Assembly (NCBI GenBank): GCA_907163375.1
Contig: CAJQUW010007778.1
Span: forward strand, 30,001-94,000
DNA: 64,000 nt
Source: Prostheceraeus crozeri
Taxonomy: Eukaryota; Platyhelminthes; Polycladida; Euryleptidae
Direction: 5' to 3'
Both the position numbers and the translations under genes were made by a program. Below, one piece after another: positions 44,216-58,300 of this stretch; position 1 is the first letter of the stretch, and each line of letters opens with the position of its first letter. Below the pieces are notes generated by a model that made no database searches, had not been told where the DNA came from, and saw nothing but the letters and a program-made list of their open reading frames with translations.

Positions 44216-46305
44216 AGTCAGGCAATTGATAAGTGACAACCTTATATAATTGTTGGAATAGAACGCCGAGCAGTGCTAAGTAAGATCTTGATGGATTTTA
44301 TATTTTCTCGGTAGAATTCAGGTCTAAATGAAATATTTTCGATCAAATAGCATCGTGTTCCTGAAAAATGCACGTGTACACTAACTCTAGAACAAAGTAA
44401 CTTCACAAAATGGTTAGGATATAGCTTAATGTCACACATTGTTGTTGAACCTGTGCTTTTCAGAAAGATGAGCTATGAAAATATATAGGCCTAAATGCGA
44501 TTGCTTATCTACAAACTGATAATGCTGGTGTTTAAGAACTTGGGAACAATTTCCATAGAGCTTGACTAATAATGACTAAAAAGATGACATCTTTGTTTTG
44601 ATGCTATTGCATGTATTACTATTACTATTTCACAACATAGTAGATCAGTTCCTTTTTTGAACAAACTTAATATTTATGAATAATATATGCCGTGGTTATG
44701 TCTATCCTGTACAATCTTATTGACAAGACCGTGTAAGACATGCTTTATTGTAGCAGTCATTAATGATCAAAATTAATCATTATTGGGCTTAATTATAGTC
44801 ACTCTTGTTTTCATCTGATCAGTAAAATGTTGAATTCTCCCCAATTGATACCACCGTCATCCAAGTTATTTTCATGACGGAGATAATCAGGTGTCAAATG
44901 CTTTATATATTCTTTGTAAATACCCTGAAACAGCGGAAATCATTCAAGCAAAGTGAGCTATAACGACTTAAAAATAGGGTGAGACAAAAAGAATCCAATT
45001 CATTTTAAGCAAAACATCTAGACAATTAGCAAATAGGCAATAGCAAGTATATTAGACACAGCAGCAACTCAGTGTTAATTAAATCCCCAATATGTATGCT
45101 GCTTCGATTTTATTAATTGACCTCGAGTTAATACCATCCAGCACCAAATGTGAGATAAGCAAATTTTTGCCGCTTTGAAGAAATTACCACGGAATTCACT
45201 GATCATGATGGCAATACAGAAGGAATTACAGATCTTCCATGTCATGACAACTTTGGAGAGGCAAAGTTTGTTAAATTAGCAATTCGATGTGTTACTATTA
45301 ATTGCTTTAATGGTCAACCTTATTAAAACGAGCATTTTCTTGAAGGAGTAGTTTGGTCAGATTTTCTAACTTGTCTCAATGCCTTCTTATTCGCATAATA
45401 GTCAATCCAGCGAACTTTGACGCATTTCTGATTCCTCAATTAGCCGCTATCATCAACTTCAGGAGACGAGATGACGTCACACGTGCCCGTAATCTGATAC
45501 GCTACTGTTGGCATGCTAGGTGACGAATCAGCTAGGCGCAATAGGAGGAACGCACAGGGAGAAAACGAACTGTAGGAAATGCGATATCTAAATTCATTGT
45601 CAGGAAGTCTCTTGTTTATGTTCCTGAACACATACAAAATGTCTAAAACGGCACAATACTGCGCATATGTGCACAAGCAAAACGGACGATCCTAAGAAAC
45701 ATGCCTTCTACAACATTCCGAAAGGCAGAAAAAATGGATGTGCAGTAGCATTGACCGAGCTCATATTAAACCGACGAGACAGTGTTGCATATTCTGAACG
45801 TTTCAAATAAAATGATAAAATAAAAGATCTAAGATATACAAAGTGTGATGTTGAAGGAATATTGCAAAATCAGACAACCCTTACTCCATTTGAGTAAGGA
45901 AGTTATACAATGCTTGAAAATGGGACGCAAATTAGTTCTTTCGCTGGAAGACGTACATGTTCTACAAAAACTGAATGAAAGTGGGGTCAAATTTCAGATG
46001 CTGTTATCAACTAATTTTCGAGACGAACTTCAGATTTCTTCAGATGAAGTGGATATAGATTTCGATAGTTACCATGTGATGTATGACTCTTCAGAAACTG
46101 TAGAGAGTCAAGATGATCCAGTTCGTCTAACATTTGATGTTCCAGATAATTACTTTTTGTGTTGACTTGCAGCACCGGTATATTTCTCCTAGTCATCCGA
46201 TATTTCTGATACAGCAAATATGCAGCGATCAATTATTTTTGTCGTATTTTACCTCTCGTAGGCGTCAGTGTGTTGAGTCGTGATCAGCCACATGTGCTTC
46301 ATTTT
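44216..46305. other. No convincing gene
   Basis: A 106-codon frame at 45,845-46,165 (+) follows a stretch (about 45,640-45,760) with a vague THAP-like reading. Neither is strong enough to call. Confidence 0.3.
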
Positions 46306-46313
46306 GTCATCAT

Positions 46314-49300
46314 CAGTAGCGTAGCCAAGGGGGGAAAGGGTGGAATGTCCCCCCCCCCTCGCTACTAGTCTTGTCATCGACAGAAAAGACAGAGAAAGTT
46401 GGAAATCATTGATTAAATTAAGTAGGCTTTGATTTTAGAAATACAGCTAACCGGCATTCAAAAAATTCTATGAGTATTTTGATAAACTCGTTAATCGAAA
46501 CATCGATCACAATAAGCACACTGATACATTTATTATTCAATTGAATTGAATTGTTTGTTAACACTTTCAAAAGTCATCGGTTGGCAAAAGGAAAGTTAGA
46601 TCCATAGAAATGGATCTAGGTCACGTCAGTGTTCACTAGAATGGAAATTCAGCTAAAACGCGTGTAACACAAGCGGAACCTATTAGGTGGGGCAGAACCT
46701 TCGATTTAAACAGCTTGAATCGGAAACTTCTAACTTGGAAGTCGCTGTAGATTAAACCCCATGGTAGTCGTAGGTCTCTAGTTTCTTCACAATCGGAAAG
46801 TTCAGCGTATTTAGAACAACTTGCGTCGATATACCATGTGTAGGCCTATCAGATTCACATAAGTTACAGTAATTGCTTCAAACGTATAGTTCACCATCTC
46901 TTCACAGAACAATGATGAACTGTGCGTCGAGAGGATTACTGGCTGTTATCGTTGTTATTGCTCTGCATGAGAGTATTTCCAAGAAAAATGAACGGGCTTT
47001 GCATAGTCTGCTGTCGAACCTTTCGCTTACCATTGATTACAATAGTTGAAATACGGGAGGGCTGTTCTAGAGTAGCAAGCGGCTGCCGCTGACAATCCAA
47101 TTCTATGGTTAGATCACAATAACAACTTTATGAAAAATGGAGCCACCGAGCAAAAAACGGAAAATACAAAGTAATTTGACTCTATTTCTCCAAAAATCGT
47201 CAACGTCGTCAACGTCAGCTACGAAGCCAGCGGCTGTGCAATAGACGATGACAACAATGGCTGACGATCTTGCCCGCCTGTATTCCGCAAAATAAACCTT
47301 CAATCGACACCAAGGGCATACGTCATTGCAGTTGCACCTACAGTGCGGTCGACGGGAAATTAAATTACACTGAAAAAACTTAGATCTATCCGCGGCGTTC
47401 TTGATGTTGGACCAAGCTACAAGCTACCTTACAGTGTTCACGTTACCGCAAATTATTTCTTGAATTATCGTCATTTGTCTGGTCGCTACAATAATTCTCC
47501 TTTTCGCCGTCTTTGAAAGGTGTTCTATGTCTGTCCCTGTGTATACTCTTCGCTCAGGAGGATCAAAACGTTCGCCTTGGTTCTTGGTGAAAAAACTCTT
47601 CTCACTTTCAACAAATTAAACAGGCAAAGCACCTACTCGATACTCACTTGATAGGACAATATCACGAATCTTCGGTGGACGTAAATGAATGGCGCATCCA
47701 ACGGAGGGACGGGGGGTGGAGTGGTTTGCTTCTAAATAAGCAAATGATGTTGTGAGATTCGACGGAACCACAATATTTTGTGCCTGTGTACAGGGAAATT
47801 GAGACTTGCGGACGATTGTACTTTGCTCTTCGTGGTCATCGTGAAGGTGGTCTCTCGCGGTTGTGTCGAGTCCGAAGTCAGATTACAACGGCGGGTAATG
47901 TACGAGCTTTGTTGCGAAAAGTCAGCGATGCTTAATTAAACCTTTAGCGGTTCATTTACGAAAACGTCCTAAAAGGCTTCTATATCTCTCCAGAAGTGCC
48001 AGAACAAAATGATTGAAACCATCAAAATGTTAATGACGAATTAATTATAAGCGTGAAATGAGATGCTGAATTCTTGTATTGGAGCGGATGAGGACAAACT
48101 GACCATTTCGACGAGTCGACAGCTGGTGTTACTGTGAGATTTGTGACTCCGGTAATGTCCGTTCGAGGGAATTATTTATGGATTCATCAAAGGTAGGAGT
48201 CATACAGCAGGAGATGAGCTGTCTTCTCATATTTTAAGACACATTGATCAGCTTGGATTGGATAGAAAAGAAAATGGTGGTCAGACCTTACGATGGTGCG
48301 TCGAATATGAATGGAAAGTATAAAGGCGTGCAAGCAAGGATACGCGAACAGTGCCACACTCAACATTTATTCACTGTTTTTCACACGCGGTCAATCTATG
48401 TCAGCAAAGTCGTGCGAATGCGGAGATTGGGATGCCCCTCACACCCAATTCAGGCTATCAATTTGTATTTCATGCAATTCCAGCTCAGAGTACATCAGCT
48501 TAGTGAAGCCGTTACAAAATTCATGTCCAGCCATCACCGACATCAGAAAGTTAAGCATATTGTGCTACGCGTTGGGTGCGAGGCCTGTACTCCATTATTG
48601 TGTTTTTTGAACTTTGATCTTTTGCTTGAAGTATTTAAGTAATGATGAAGTGTCTTGGTCAACAAATTGACTGATCCAGTTTTTTGGTAGCGGCACACCA
48701 TCCTTCTTGCGATTTTCGGGCTGTGAACAAAGCAACTATCGGTTCTGCTACATCCGTTCAACAAGACTATTATCTCAGCATCAATGACGATTGAGGATCT
48801 AATTACAAACTTTGAGATGTGGAGGGTCTGATTCCGAAGATCACCATTTTTTATTTATATTTTCGAAGGCCAATCTCATTGTACAGGGAAGCTAGAAAAC
48901 GGACGAAGATGCTTCTATTCCTAAAACCGAGGATTAGTCGGTCGTCAGCGACATCGACATAATGTCCAACCAAGAACAACTGCGGATTATTACAAATTGT
49001 GATTTGGCATCCAATACTTCGATTAAGAGTGATCTGCGAGCTACAAGGAACGAATTTGGTCGTCAAGCTACAGAAGCTAGAAAGCTTATGAGAATGTCAT
49101 CCATTCTTACCCACGAAATGCTTATCCACGACTTCTCAAAGTCAAGGGGTGCATTGAGCAGTACCCTCTCATTCTTGGTGATGGAATTGGGACAGTCGAA
49201 ATCGAAGTTTCAGAGATGCAAAGAAGTGCGTAGCGTTGGATGACTCGGCGAATTAGACAACACCCAGTTTGATCCCATTTGAATTTGTGTGACGAAGTCT

Positions 49301-49832
49301 TTGTATCCGATATCCACAAACTTCTAAAACTCTTGTCGCAACATTTCTAATTCAACATGGAAACGTTCATTCAGTTGCATGAAAAAAGACTAAAAACCTC
49401 CGTTCGACAATGAATATGATGACTCTCGTTTGAACGGATTGGCAATGTTGTCTATCACAGAGAGATAAAGTTGGACTACAATGAATGTATGAACGTGTAC
49501 TCACGTACATACTCCACCAAGGTAGGAGGATTCAGGACGGTGCATTTCAGAAGAGGATTGCTTATTTATGTACTGAATATATTCCATGGTTGATAAATCC
49601 ATTTTTTTTTCATTTGAGTAAGTAAAGTACATGTACCTTGTACACTATGCATTACACGTTCATACAGCTGATGACTCACAAAAAGTAGGCCTCTTATGAG
49701 TCTATGCTCTATTAGGCTACCTGTATTATACTGTTATACATGCATATAGGCAATGAGTAATTAATTCTAGATACTATGCATGTAGACGTGGTGTACCCCC
49801 CCCCCATCCAACAACTCCTGGCTACGCCATAG
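46314..49832 (+). mobile_element. hAT transposon, 3.5 kb, decayed transposase, perfect 8-bp target duplication
   Basis: Ends CAGTAGCGTAGCC and GGCTACGCCATAG are inverted. GTCATCAT flanks both sides (46,306-46,313 and 49,833-49,840). The plus strand keeps pieces of a zinc-finger-MYM-like hAT transposase: LYFALRGHREGG (about 47,820), a YLSPEV…-type helix (about 47,985), and RPYDGASNMNGKYKGVQARI (about 48,281-48,340) followed by the degenerate FTVFHTRS. Multiple frameshifts make it inactive. G/C tracts sit just inside both ends (46,350; 49,797). Confidence 0.85.
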
Positions 49833-49840
49833 GTCATCAT

Positions 49841-51695
49841 CGGATACATTCCATCTTACTTTAGGTCCATTGAGAGATCTGCTTGCTTGCATACTTCAAG
49901 GTTCCTCTATCAGCCAACCACAGCGAACCTCTTGTCTAGTGCACGCCGCTGTGCTTCTCAGAAAGCAGGAATTGGCAGCTGTGACGTCATCATGAATCTT
50001 TGACGAATTTTCAGGCAAACTAACGAGCAGATGAGTGTGACAGCGGTATGAAGTCGTCGCAGTGAAGATAAGACATAAGTTTATCTCGCTAAAAAGATCA
50101 CTTCTCAAACCACTTTAAAGACGAAGCAATACAAAGCAGCGTGTTAACATACATTCTGATAAATTTCTCCTTCCCGTGCTAAGTGATTTGCAGTCTTCTA
50201 GAGCTAAGAAAAAAGTGGCGTGGTGATAGACATAGAAGAGTGATGTACCGCCTGAGCCGGTGAAATGGCCCCATCCTTATGAATTGACTTCATTAATCGC
50301 TCAATCCTGATCGAAGCCAAATTAGATCTAGAATAATTGACTAAGAGCACACTAGACACATTTCGTTTCTCCAAATTTCTCTGAAAATCACAAGCCTCAC
50401 AGATAAATTCACGTGCATCTAAGAACACATGGAAATTTCAAAACAAATTGTATTAAAACAAAAGAACATAACAAGAGTGACTAGAGTGTAAATTACTGCC
50501 TTGACCGGCCGCGACTTTTACTGCATGACCGGTCTAGACACTAGTGATGATATCCTGTCTATCGGCCATGTTCAAAATATAATTGGAACTGAAATGAAAA
50601 TTCAAGACAGTGATTGACTACAGATACGTTGCGCTTCTTGCACAGTGTGCTGCACACATATTGACGATAATTATCATTTCTGTATAAAAATATAATCACT
50701 TTAAACAGATAAGTTACAGAAAGGAACGTCTTCGTGCAGGATTTTGAAGCTATGACAGGCTCCATTAATTTGATAATTCTCAAGGTATTGCAACATTTAT
50801 CAAGATGCGCGCTGATCGAGCAGCGAAAGTCATCACCAACATACGGCTATTATCCAATCCATTAATCTAGTTGCTATAACTAGCGGAAAGTCATATTTCT
50901 GTGGCTGCAACAGAAAGTACAAGTGAATTTTTGTTTATCTATTTGCAATCACATGTTTCTTTAAAAATTACTTTCAAAACAAAAACGCGGGCAACCTCAT
51001 TTTCTTGTTACAATCATTCTATTGGTGATATCGACCTTGTCAGTTAGTTTTCTCCTTAGACTACTAGTTAGTAAATTCGATTTCATTTTGAATCAACGAA
51101 GCATTGGGCGAATGTGGTGCCCAATTTTTATATTCCGGCAGTCAAATCAGTTCAGGATCTTTTCAATGTTTTCTCTGTAACAGAAGTTATGAGACGGCTG
51201 CTGCCATTTTTCAGAGAATGCAATTGCCTTGTGATAGATTACAAGTCTGAAGATCATGCAGATGGCATTTGACCATCTCAGTGGCATTCAATTAACTTGT
51301 GATGATATGGAAAGCTCATTCCATATTATTAAGAATTTAATTAAACATGATAGAACTTTGGTCGTAAAGTGTTGTGAAATTGCTTATCAGTCATGAATGA
51401 TGTGAAACATATAACTTACTAGAGATTCAGCACTTCAGTAGGACTCTCAAAATTTTATACAAGAATTATGCAATGTTTGATTGCCTGTGGTCAAACTATG
51501 GCTTGCTAGAGATACGGCCGTACACAAGTTGCCACAGACACACAAAAATAGGTCCAAATGTGTTGGATGAGTGAAGCTCTGTCCCTGACACATGATAGTG
51601 GGAATGTCTTTAAATCATTTTCAATAATAGTGAGTAAAGAGATTTTTTATCGGATCTCATGCTTTACTTTTTTCAATCGATTTCAATGACACAAG
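49841..51695. other. No gene seen
   Basis: AT-rich; no supported ORF. Confidence 0.35.
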
Positions 51696-54600
51696 GAGTT
51701 TTTTAATTGGATGAAAACTAAATGACCTGTATCATTTCTTTCGTGAAAGTTGCAATTGTCAGAAATGATTTTGTCGCCCATGGCTTACTTGAAAATTGCA
51801 AATTATAGACCATGTAGATTCCAACTTCTCTGATAATTCTGACCTTAGGGATAGGGAGCTTCTGAGGAAGGAGGATTTTTGGATTAAAACACTATGTACA
51901 ATCTTCCCACTTGGCTTGAACGATAGAATTCAAGGTTTTGGTTATGTCTCCAAAGGTTCCTTACATAAGCAGTACTTCTCTTCTCCGGTCCTTAGAAGAC
52001 CTACAGGGCATGGGATTCACAGTAATAAGAGAAATGTCTTGACTAAATGCTTGGAGTCTCTCTACGATAAAATTAATAGCCTTTGTTTTTCCAACATGTT
52101 TTTACCGAATTTTATATCATTTTGAGAATCTCTTAGTTCGTACCACACTGAAACAACTTCTTGCTTTTACTCTTAGCAAGCCGGGTACCTGCTCGTGATT
52201 TAGTCGAATCCCTTCTGTTCGAGATTCTTAACAAGTCGAGATTCCGTTGATAAGGTCGACAGGAAGTCGTAAGTTATTATTATCCCTTTTGAGTGCAAAG
52301 AAGTAGATCTCTTAAAAGTTTCTTCCATTTTCGCTGATTCACATGGTTATACAGTTATGTTGCCTAATCAATTCGTTGTACAATTTCCACTACAGGTTTT
52401 CTTCAACATACATCACCCCTATTGATCGGAATCGCTCTTCAATTACAACCAGATCTTGGAAAGAATGCTTCTATTGAATGAAATCAGAGAAGTGGAATTT
52501 ATTAGCAAGCCTTGTCTTTGTTCTGATTCTATCTTCTGCTAATCATTCCCGCTTCACACGTGGTTACTGGTGTGACTTGAATATTATATCGAAACCCTAA
52601 ACTTAGGGATTTGATGGCTAAGGGCACCCATTTATAGAGAGCCTATTCACAAGTCTTGGGATTTTGTTAGAGTCAGTGTTAAAAATGCATTAGCTGCTTT
52701 TATTGAAAAGTCCTGCAGAAAATACGCCTTCTTTAAGAATTCATTGACTTCCAGGATTGGTCGGAAGCTGTCCTTAAGATAATTAAAAAATTCGCCATTT
52801 CCTTCCTAAGTTCTAGCTTTCCATCTTTGCTTTCGCACGAGATACTAAGATCTAAGGAGTGTAAAAACTTCCATCTCTAAACTTTCAGAAGATTACGTCA
52901 TTACTCCGGCGGATAAGGCCGCCAACAATTTTGTCATTGTGTGTAGGTACTAGTATTACCTCATTGTCCTCTTGAACGAACTAGGCTTTGACCTTAGTAG
53001 TTTCAATGCTGTTGGTAATCAGACTTGCGCACCAGTAATTTCTTCCATTAATGATATAATTGCCGAACATTGCACCGCCCTCAAGGATTCCTTTGGCATA
53101 ACGGTTAAAGATAAGTTTATGGTTTTGCCTAAACTTTTCTGAGATACCTTAAATATTGCACAAAAATCCGTATAAGAGTAGATTCACACTAGCTGGTGCC
53201 AGGAACAGCACTTCCAAAGATTTGGCCATACTTGTGAACAAAGGTTTGCAATTGGTCCGGGACAAGTTTAGTTGTTATTGCCTTTCCATCAAGCATAATT
53301 CAGGTGTGAACGCCTTCTGGGGAATTCATTGACAGGATATCGGGTTTGAATTGCCACTCCTTTACAAGATATATGATTTCTCAGCCACACTCTATACGAA
53401 AAGCCTTAATTTAGACCAGGTTATGGAGTCTTGAAAGACTTATGTGAGTTAATTTTTAGCAGTTCTAAGAAGCTTTACTCTTGCCATTGGCTATTAAATG
53501 TAACCTTTCTTCTCGAATAAAAAAATTACAGAGGGTATCACTGCCTGGTACCATAAACCCAATTCCTTAATGCAATTAGTTTCATCCTGGATAACCACTT
53601 TTGGTCACCTTTCGGGGACGACTTGGTCTTCAAGCAAATTCGAGGCATACCTATGGGTTGGGGAATTCCAGCTCGCTCTTAGCTGACCTGTTTTTCTGGC
53701 TTACAGGGAGTTTAAATTTTGTGAGACGGGCTACCTAGCGATGTATGAGATTTGTTTTTAGCCAAACTTCTCTCTCGTACCACTATCGTATGTCGATGAC
53801 TCTTTGTTTCGTGTTTAATTTCAAAACATTTTGATAAGATCCTTCCTGTGAAATCCTAACCCTGTAGATCTCTTAGCTAGCAGAAGCGGTGAGACAAACA
53901 ACACATTGTGTTAATTATTTTGGATGTAAAATATCAGGAATCCGAAGCGATGGGGGCCAAATACATCCACAGAGGTTTGCCATAAGGTTGATGAGTTTCA
54001 GCTTCCCAGTGGTGCTGTATACCTTCCCCGAGAGTAACATAGCCTCTTGAACACTGGCTCAAAACATCTTTGCTGCTCCAAACTCATCGGTTTCGCCAGG
54101 ATTTCATCTGATGCTTCCGCTTTCACAATCAAGAGCTGTATGGGCATTTTTGAACATATCTTTATAGGACGGGGTTATAAGAATAAATTTGATATGGTTA
54201 AACATTCATGGCATTAATTTGTCCTTCTCACAAGAATAGGTTCCTCGTTTTTTAAGTTTGGTTGTTTTTCGCCCGCCAGAATGCCATCTTATCATTGGCA
54301 TGTTGAGGCTATAATGGAAAACCTCTTCTAGTTTCAAGTGCGTCCTTTGTCCTAATATATAAAAAAAAATTTTATTTTCGGTCTAGGTTCTGCGTGTTGT
54401 TTCCTCAGAGCACTTGAGAGATGACCTCCCACAGTATCGTACATTTCGCATATGGTTGGCCTGCTGGCTCCGCCATGTGGTATAGTGGTTGGTGGTTAGG
54501 GGCCTGACAACCTTGCTTCATGCCAGCACCACATGAGTTCCTCCTGAAGCAAACATTAATTTTGGTTTTTAGGTTTCCTAATTTTCACCTTTCTGTTATT

Positions 54601-55222
54601 TTGTAGTTAGCTTCTCGTACAGGTCCATGACCGAACTCTTATTTCAAGTTACTTATTTGATAAAAATAAAATCGTTCTATGGAGTATTAATTTATTTCCC
54701 TTACCGTCCTCTCAGTTCGAGTTGACTTTGCCTTTATAACGTTATTTCAGTACCTGCTTCAGCATCTTTATACTAGAGTAGCGTTACTCTATAGTTTGTC
54801 AGTATTAATTTATATTCATTTCTCAGTTTTCGCTGACACCTTTTAATATTACCTAATTATTTACAGGATTCTCCACTAGGGTAATTGTTTAACTTTGGCA
54901 TCTTCCGTTTCCTGGATCCTTCGAATTTTTTTGACCGTGTCGTGTCTTGATTCGATTTAAACATGGCTACACAAGCTGCCATATGCGGAAAAATAAAAGC
55001 CCAATGGTTGGATTATTGGAAGCACTGTCTCTGCACCATAGTAACGGAAATATTTTCTATGTCTTTTTTCTCAACAAGAAAGCTATTTCTGTAAAAAACT
55101 AGCGAGAGCTCATGTTCTTCTTTTCAAGCGCTTGCAATGGTGCAATTAGTTTTTTATTGGACGATAACTAACTGACCTGTGTCATTCCTCGATAGGGAGA
55201 GTTGCAAAAGTCAGTCGATTTT
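51696..55222 (+). mobile_element. Decayed Penelope-like retroelement with repeated ends
   Basis: Stretches at about 51,696-51,772 and 55,147-55,222 are direct repeats (both contain AGTTTTTTA and TGACCTGT.TCATT), like the partial terminal repeats of Penelope-like elements. Between them, on the plus strand with many stops: LLRKEDFWIKTLCTIFPLGL (51,860-51,920, resembling the end of a GIY-YIG-type domain), VVTG…KLRDLMAKGTH (about 52,560-52,630), ITPADKAANNFVIVC (about 52,900-52,945), WGIHWQD (about 53,320), RGIPMGWG (53,641-53,664) and the catalytic YVDD (53,789-53,800). The order is that of a Penelope reverse transcriptase preceded by the endonuclease-like part. Inactive. Confidence 0.7.
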
Positions 55223-55352
55223 TCTTGAGGCTACGAATATTTTAGTCTCAGAGCGGATTTTTACATCTAAGAAAACGATTCTTGTGATAAAGTTAACTAG
55301 ATCGCAGATCTATTGATGCACCGTATTTGGTTTGTAAATTGGACCAAGAATA

Positions 55353-58300
55353 GGGTAGGATGGGGTAATTTGGGTCTATTTTACATAAGCTGTTGTGGAA
55401 CTGAGTATTTCACCAATCGATCTGAAATTTTAACTGATGCTAACCAATGCACCAACGTAACATTGCATCACATTAGTTCAAATGTGTGCCTCATAGTAAA
55501 GGAGTGAGATGGGTTCATCTTAGAGAAACATGTACTGTTGAAAATGTACTAGTTACGAACTTCTCTGTAGAGACGACAAATATAGTTCGACAAACTAACT
55601 AGATGTACTAAATCTTTAAGTATTTCCGTCAGATCATCATGCTAAAATTTGCTGACCCAACTCTAAATCAATAATGAGCCATAGCCACTCAATAATGAGC
55701 CATAGACCATGGGGTAATTTGGGTTTGCAGCCTGTTACGGTAGTTCATTATATTACATTAGATCTTTGATAAAATTTCAACTCATCCTTTTCAGACACAT
55801 ATTTTCACTTAAAACCCATCTGCTCGCCGTGACCATGTGCTTAGACGCCTAGAAAATGGGAAACTGAAGCGACAGAAACCAGCAACTCTGTTTAAACAAG
55901 ACAGTCCAAAATTCGATTATCAACACTCTTGTACACCGCAATCGTTGATTGACAATGAAAGCTAAGGAATTCCCGATTGTAATACTGATGCTTGCGAAGT
56001 GGATGACAATTGCTCTGAATCAATTCTCTCTCCACAATCAATCAACGTAGGAGACTGGGTTTTTGTCCAATGCAGTATCATTAAGCCAAAGAAATACGTA
56101 GCCAACATCATATCCTTGCGTGATGGAGAATACGAGGTTTCATTCCTCCGACAATGTGCAGAGGGTGGCAATGCATATTCTTCGGTGACACGATTGTTAG
56201 GAAAGTCAATTCTTTTTCTTACCTTGGTATTATTTTTTCTGATGACCTGAAGTGGACTTTGCACTTTCAATACATTGTGAGGAAGGCTTCACAGCGCATT
56301 TTTATTATTCGCAATCTGCGTCGTGCTGGCTGTTCTGCAGCATTAATGATGAAATGTTACAAGGCTTTTATACGTTCCATCATGACGTATGCCTATGCAT
56401 GCTTCTGCAATGCACCCCAGTACTTGTTGAATGACCTATTGCGTATTGAGCGTCGCGTATATCGCATTATTGGACTGTCCCATTCTGTGAACTCTTCGCT
56501 TATATCAATCTGCGAACTGTACCCTGTGAGAAATTATTTGACACTATAAGTTCAGATCCATCCCACCCCCTCAGAGATTTGTTTTTGATCCGCCCAGTGA
56601 GGGAGATGTCTTCACGCAGTTGCTCGGTCTTGTGTCCACCTCTCGCTAGAACAGTACGCTTCAGCAGATCTTTTATCAGATTTTGTAAATAAGCTTTCTT
56701 GTCCTTCCTTTTTATGTACCTCATTAACCATTGGCTTCTCATTCTGTGTATTAATGTATTTTGACATCGATGTTACTGTTACTGTTCTATTGTAAGTGTC
56801 CACCGAATCATTGTAGTGGAACAATAAACGATTACTTACTTACTTACTTACTTACTCTATCCGAAACTTCCTCGACACCGCCATTACAGATGCAAAGGAT
56901 GTTCTGAAGTGTTGGATCAACCATCCGTTGATCGACGTGGCAGATACTTTTTTAGTGACTTGAAGAAAACATCATTTTAGTGCGCATCATTGACCTTATT
57001 TCACGTAGATACCTTATTTACTTGATCACGTAGTCAATAGCAGCAAGTTCCATTGATATTCAGTAAAATTCTTGTTTTCCTTTCATACCCTAATTCAAGT
57101 ATTCCAGCATATAGGGTTGTGATTGACCAAGTTAGCGTGTGGCACCCCAACTAAATTACAAGCAAGTATATACTTGCTTATTCTAACTTTTTTTACCTAT
57201 CCACACGATCGCCTAACAAAAGGAACTTCAACTCTTTTAGACAGAGGATACCGGTATGTGTCTAGGTAAGCCTTAATAGGTAGGGCCCATAGTCTAATCC
57301 AAATCGCTCGAGAAATTCGAATCCCCTAGGCGGATTCTACGAAAAAGTGGACAAAATAGCGATTTTTGAAATCTTGGATCGAACCATCAATCACTATCCA
57401 AACTTATCGCCAAATGTCCTAATCATCATATTCTATCACAATTATATGATATTTTGGGCATAAGGTTGAAATTGAAGGGTATTTTTGTTCAAAACATAAA
57501 AATGCATAAAAATTGGATTTTTTGTCCCCTTTTTGTTTTTAACAAAAAATCTTGTATCGAGTTATATTTTGATCGAGGACAATAAAAATTATGATTACGT
57601 GATACAAAGGAAGGAACGGTGTTGTTGCTGCGAAATTTTAAGTTACTTAGCCACGGCTATCAGAGCACTAGAACTGGGAATGCCTCATTCGTCACGTACG
57701 TCACAATTTCAGATACAAGTTTTTCCACGCAATGTATAACTTCAGCAACATAGCTGAAATTCAGAATCCTACTAAAAGTCATATATAGCCTCTACGATGC
57801 CATGGATAACTGTAAGGTAGACGGTCGAACATAGGGTGCGTCAGGTACGTCCGTACGTGACGCAAGAACGTTCGTACGTGACGACAATGTTCAATGTCAT
57901 TCTCATAGCTACGTCAGACGCTTAGTCTCAGCACTGACCGTGTTATTTCAGGAAATGTCACATTAGGGTATTTATCAATTCGAACTCAAACTATGAACCG
58001 CACTATTGATGGAAATATTACTGAAGTGGGCCTACCTTATTTCTCGGAAATCTTGGAATCGACAGCCGTAACTCGAAGTAATTTTGTGTAGAACATTTCT
58101 TTTGATTTTAATTCGATGTAACCAACGGCGCCTAACCTTATGGATAAGTCATCGTCAGAAAGATCATAGCAATACTGGGCCAAAGGGATCAACAACATAA
58201 CGTATAGAGAACGCGAAAGGAGACGACCTGCAGCAAATCGACCAAGAGAAATAGTAAGACAGAAAAGGAAAGCTAAAATATCTAGTAGAGCGAGAAGTCA

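Noticed and set aside
45640-46165. THAP-like reading followed by a 106-codon ORF
   Set aside because: The Cys/His spacing of THAP is not met and the ORF has no recognisable domain or upstream signals.
54470-54545. tRNA-like word (TATAGTGGTTGGTGG)
   Set aside because: A weak A box only, with no B box downstream.
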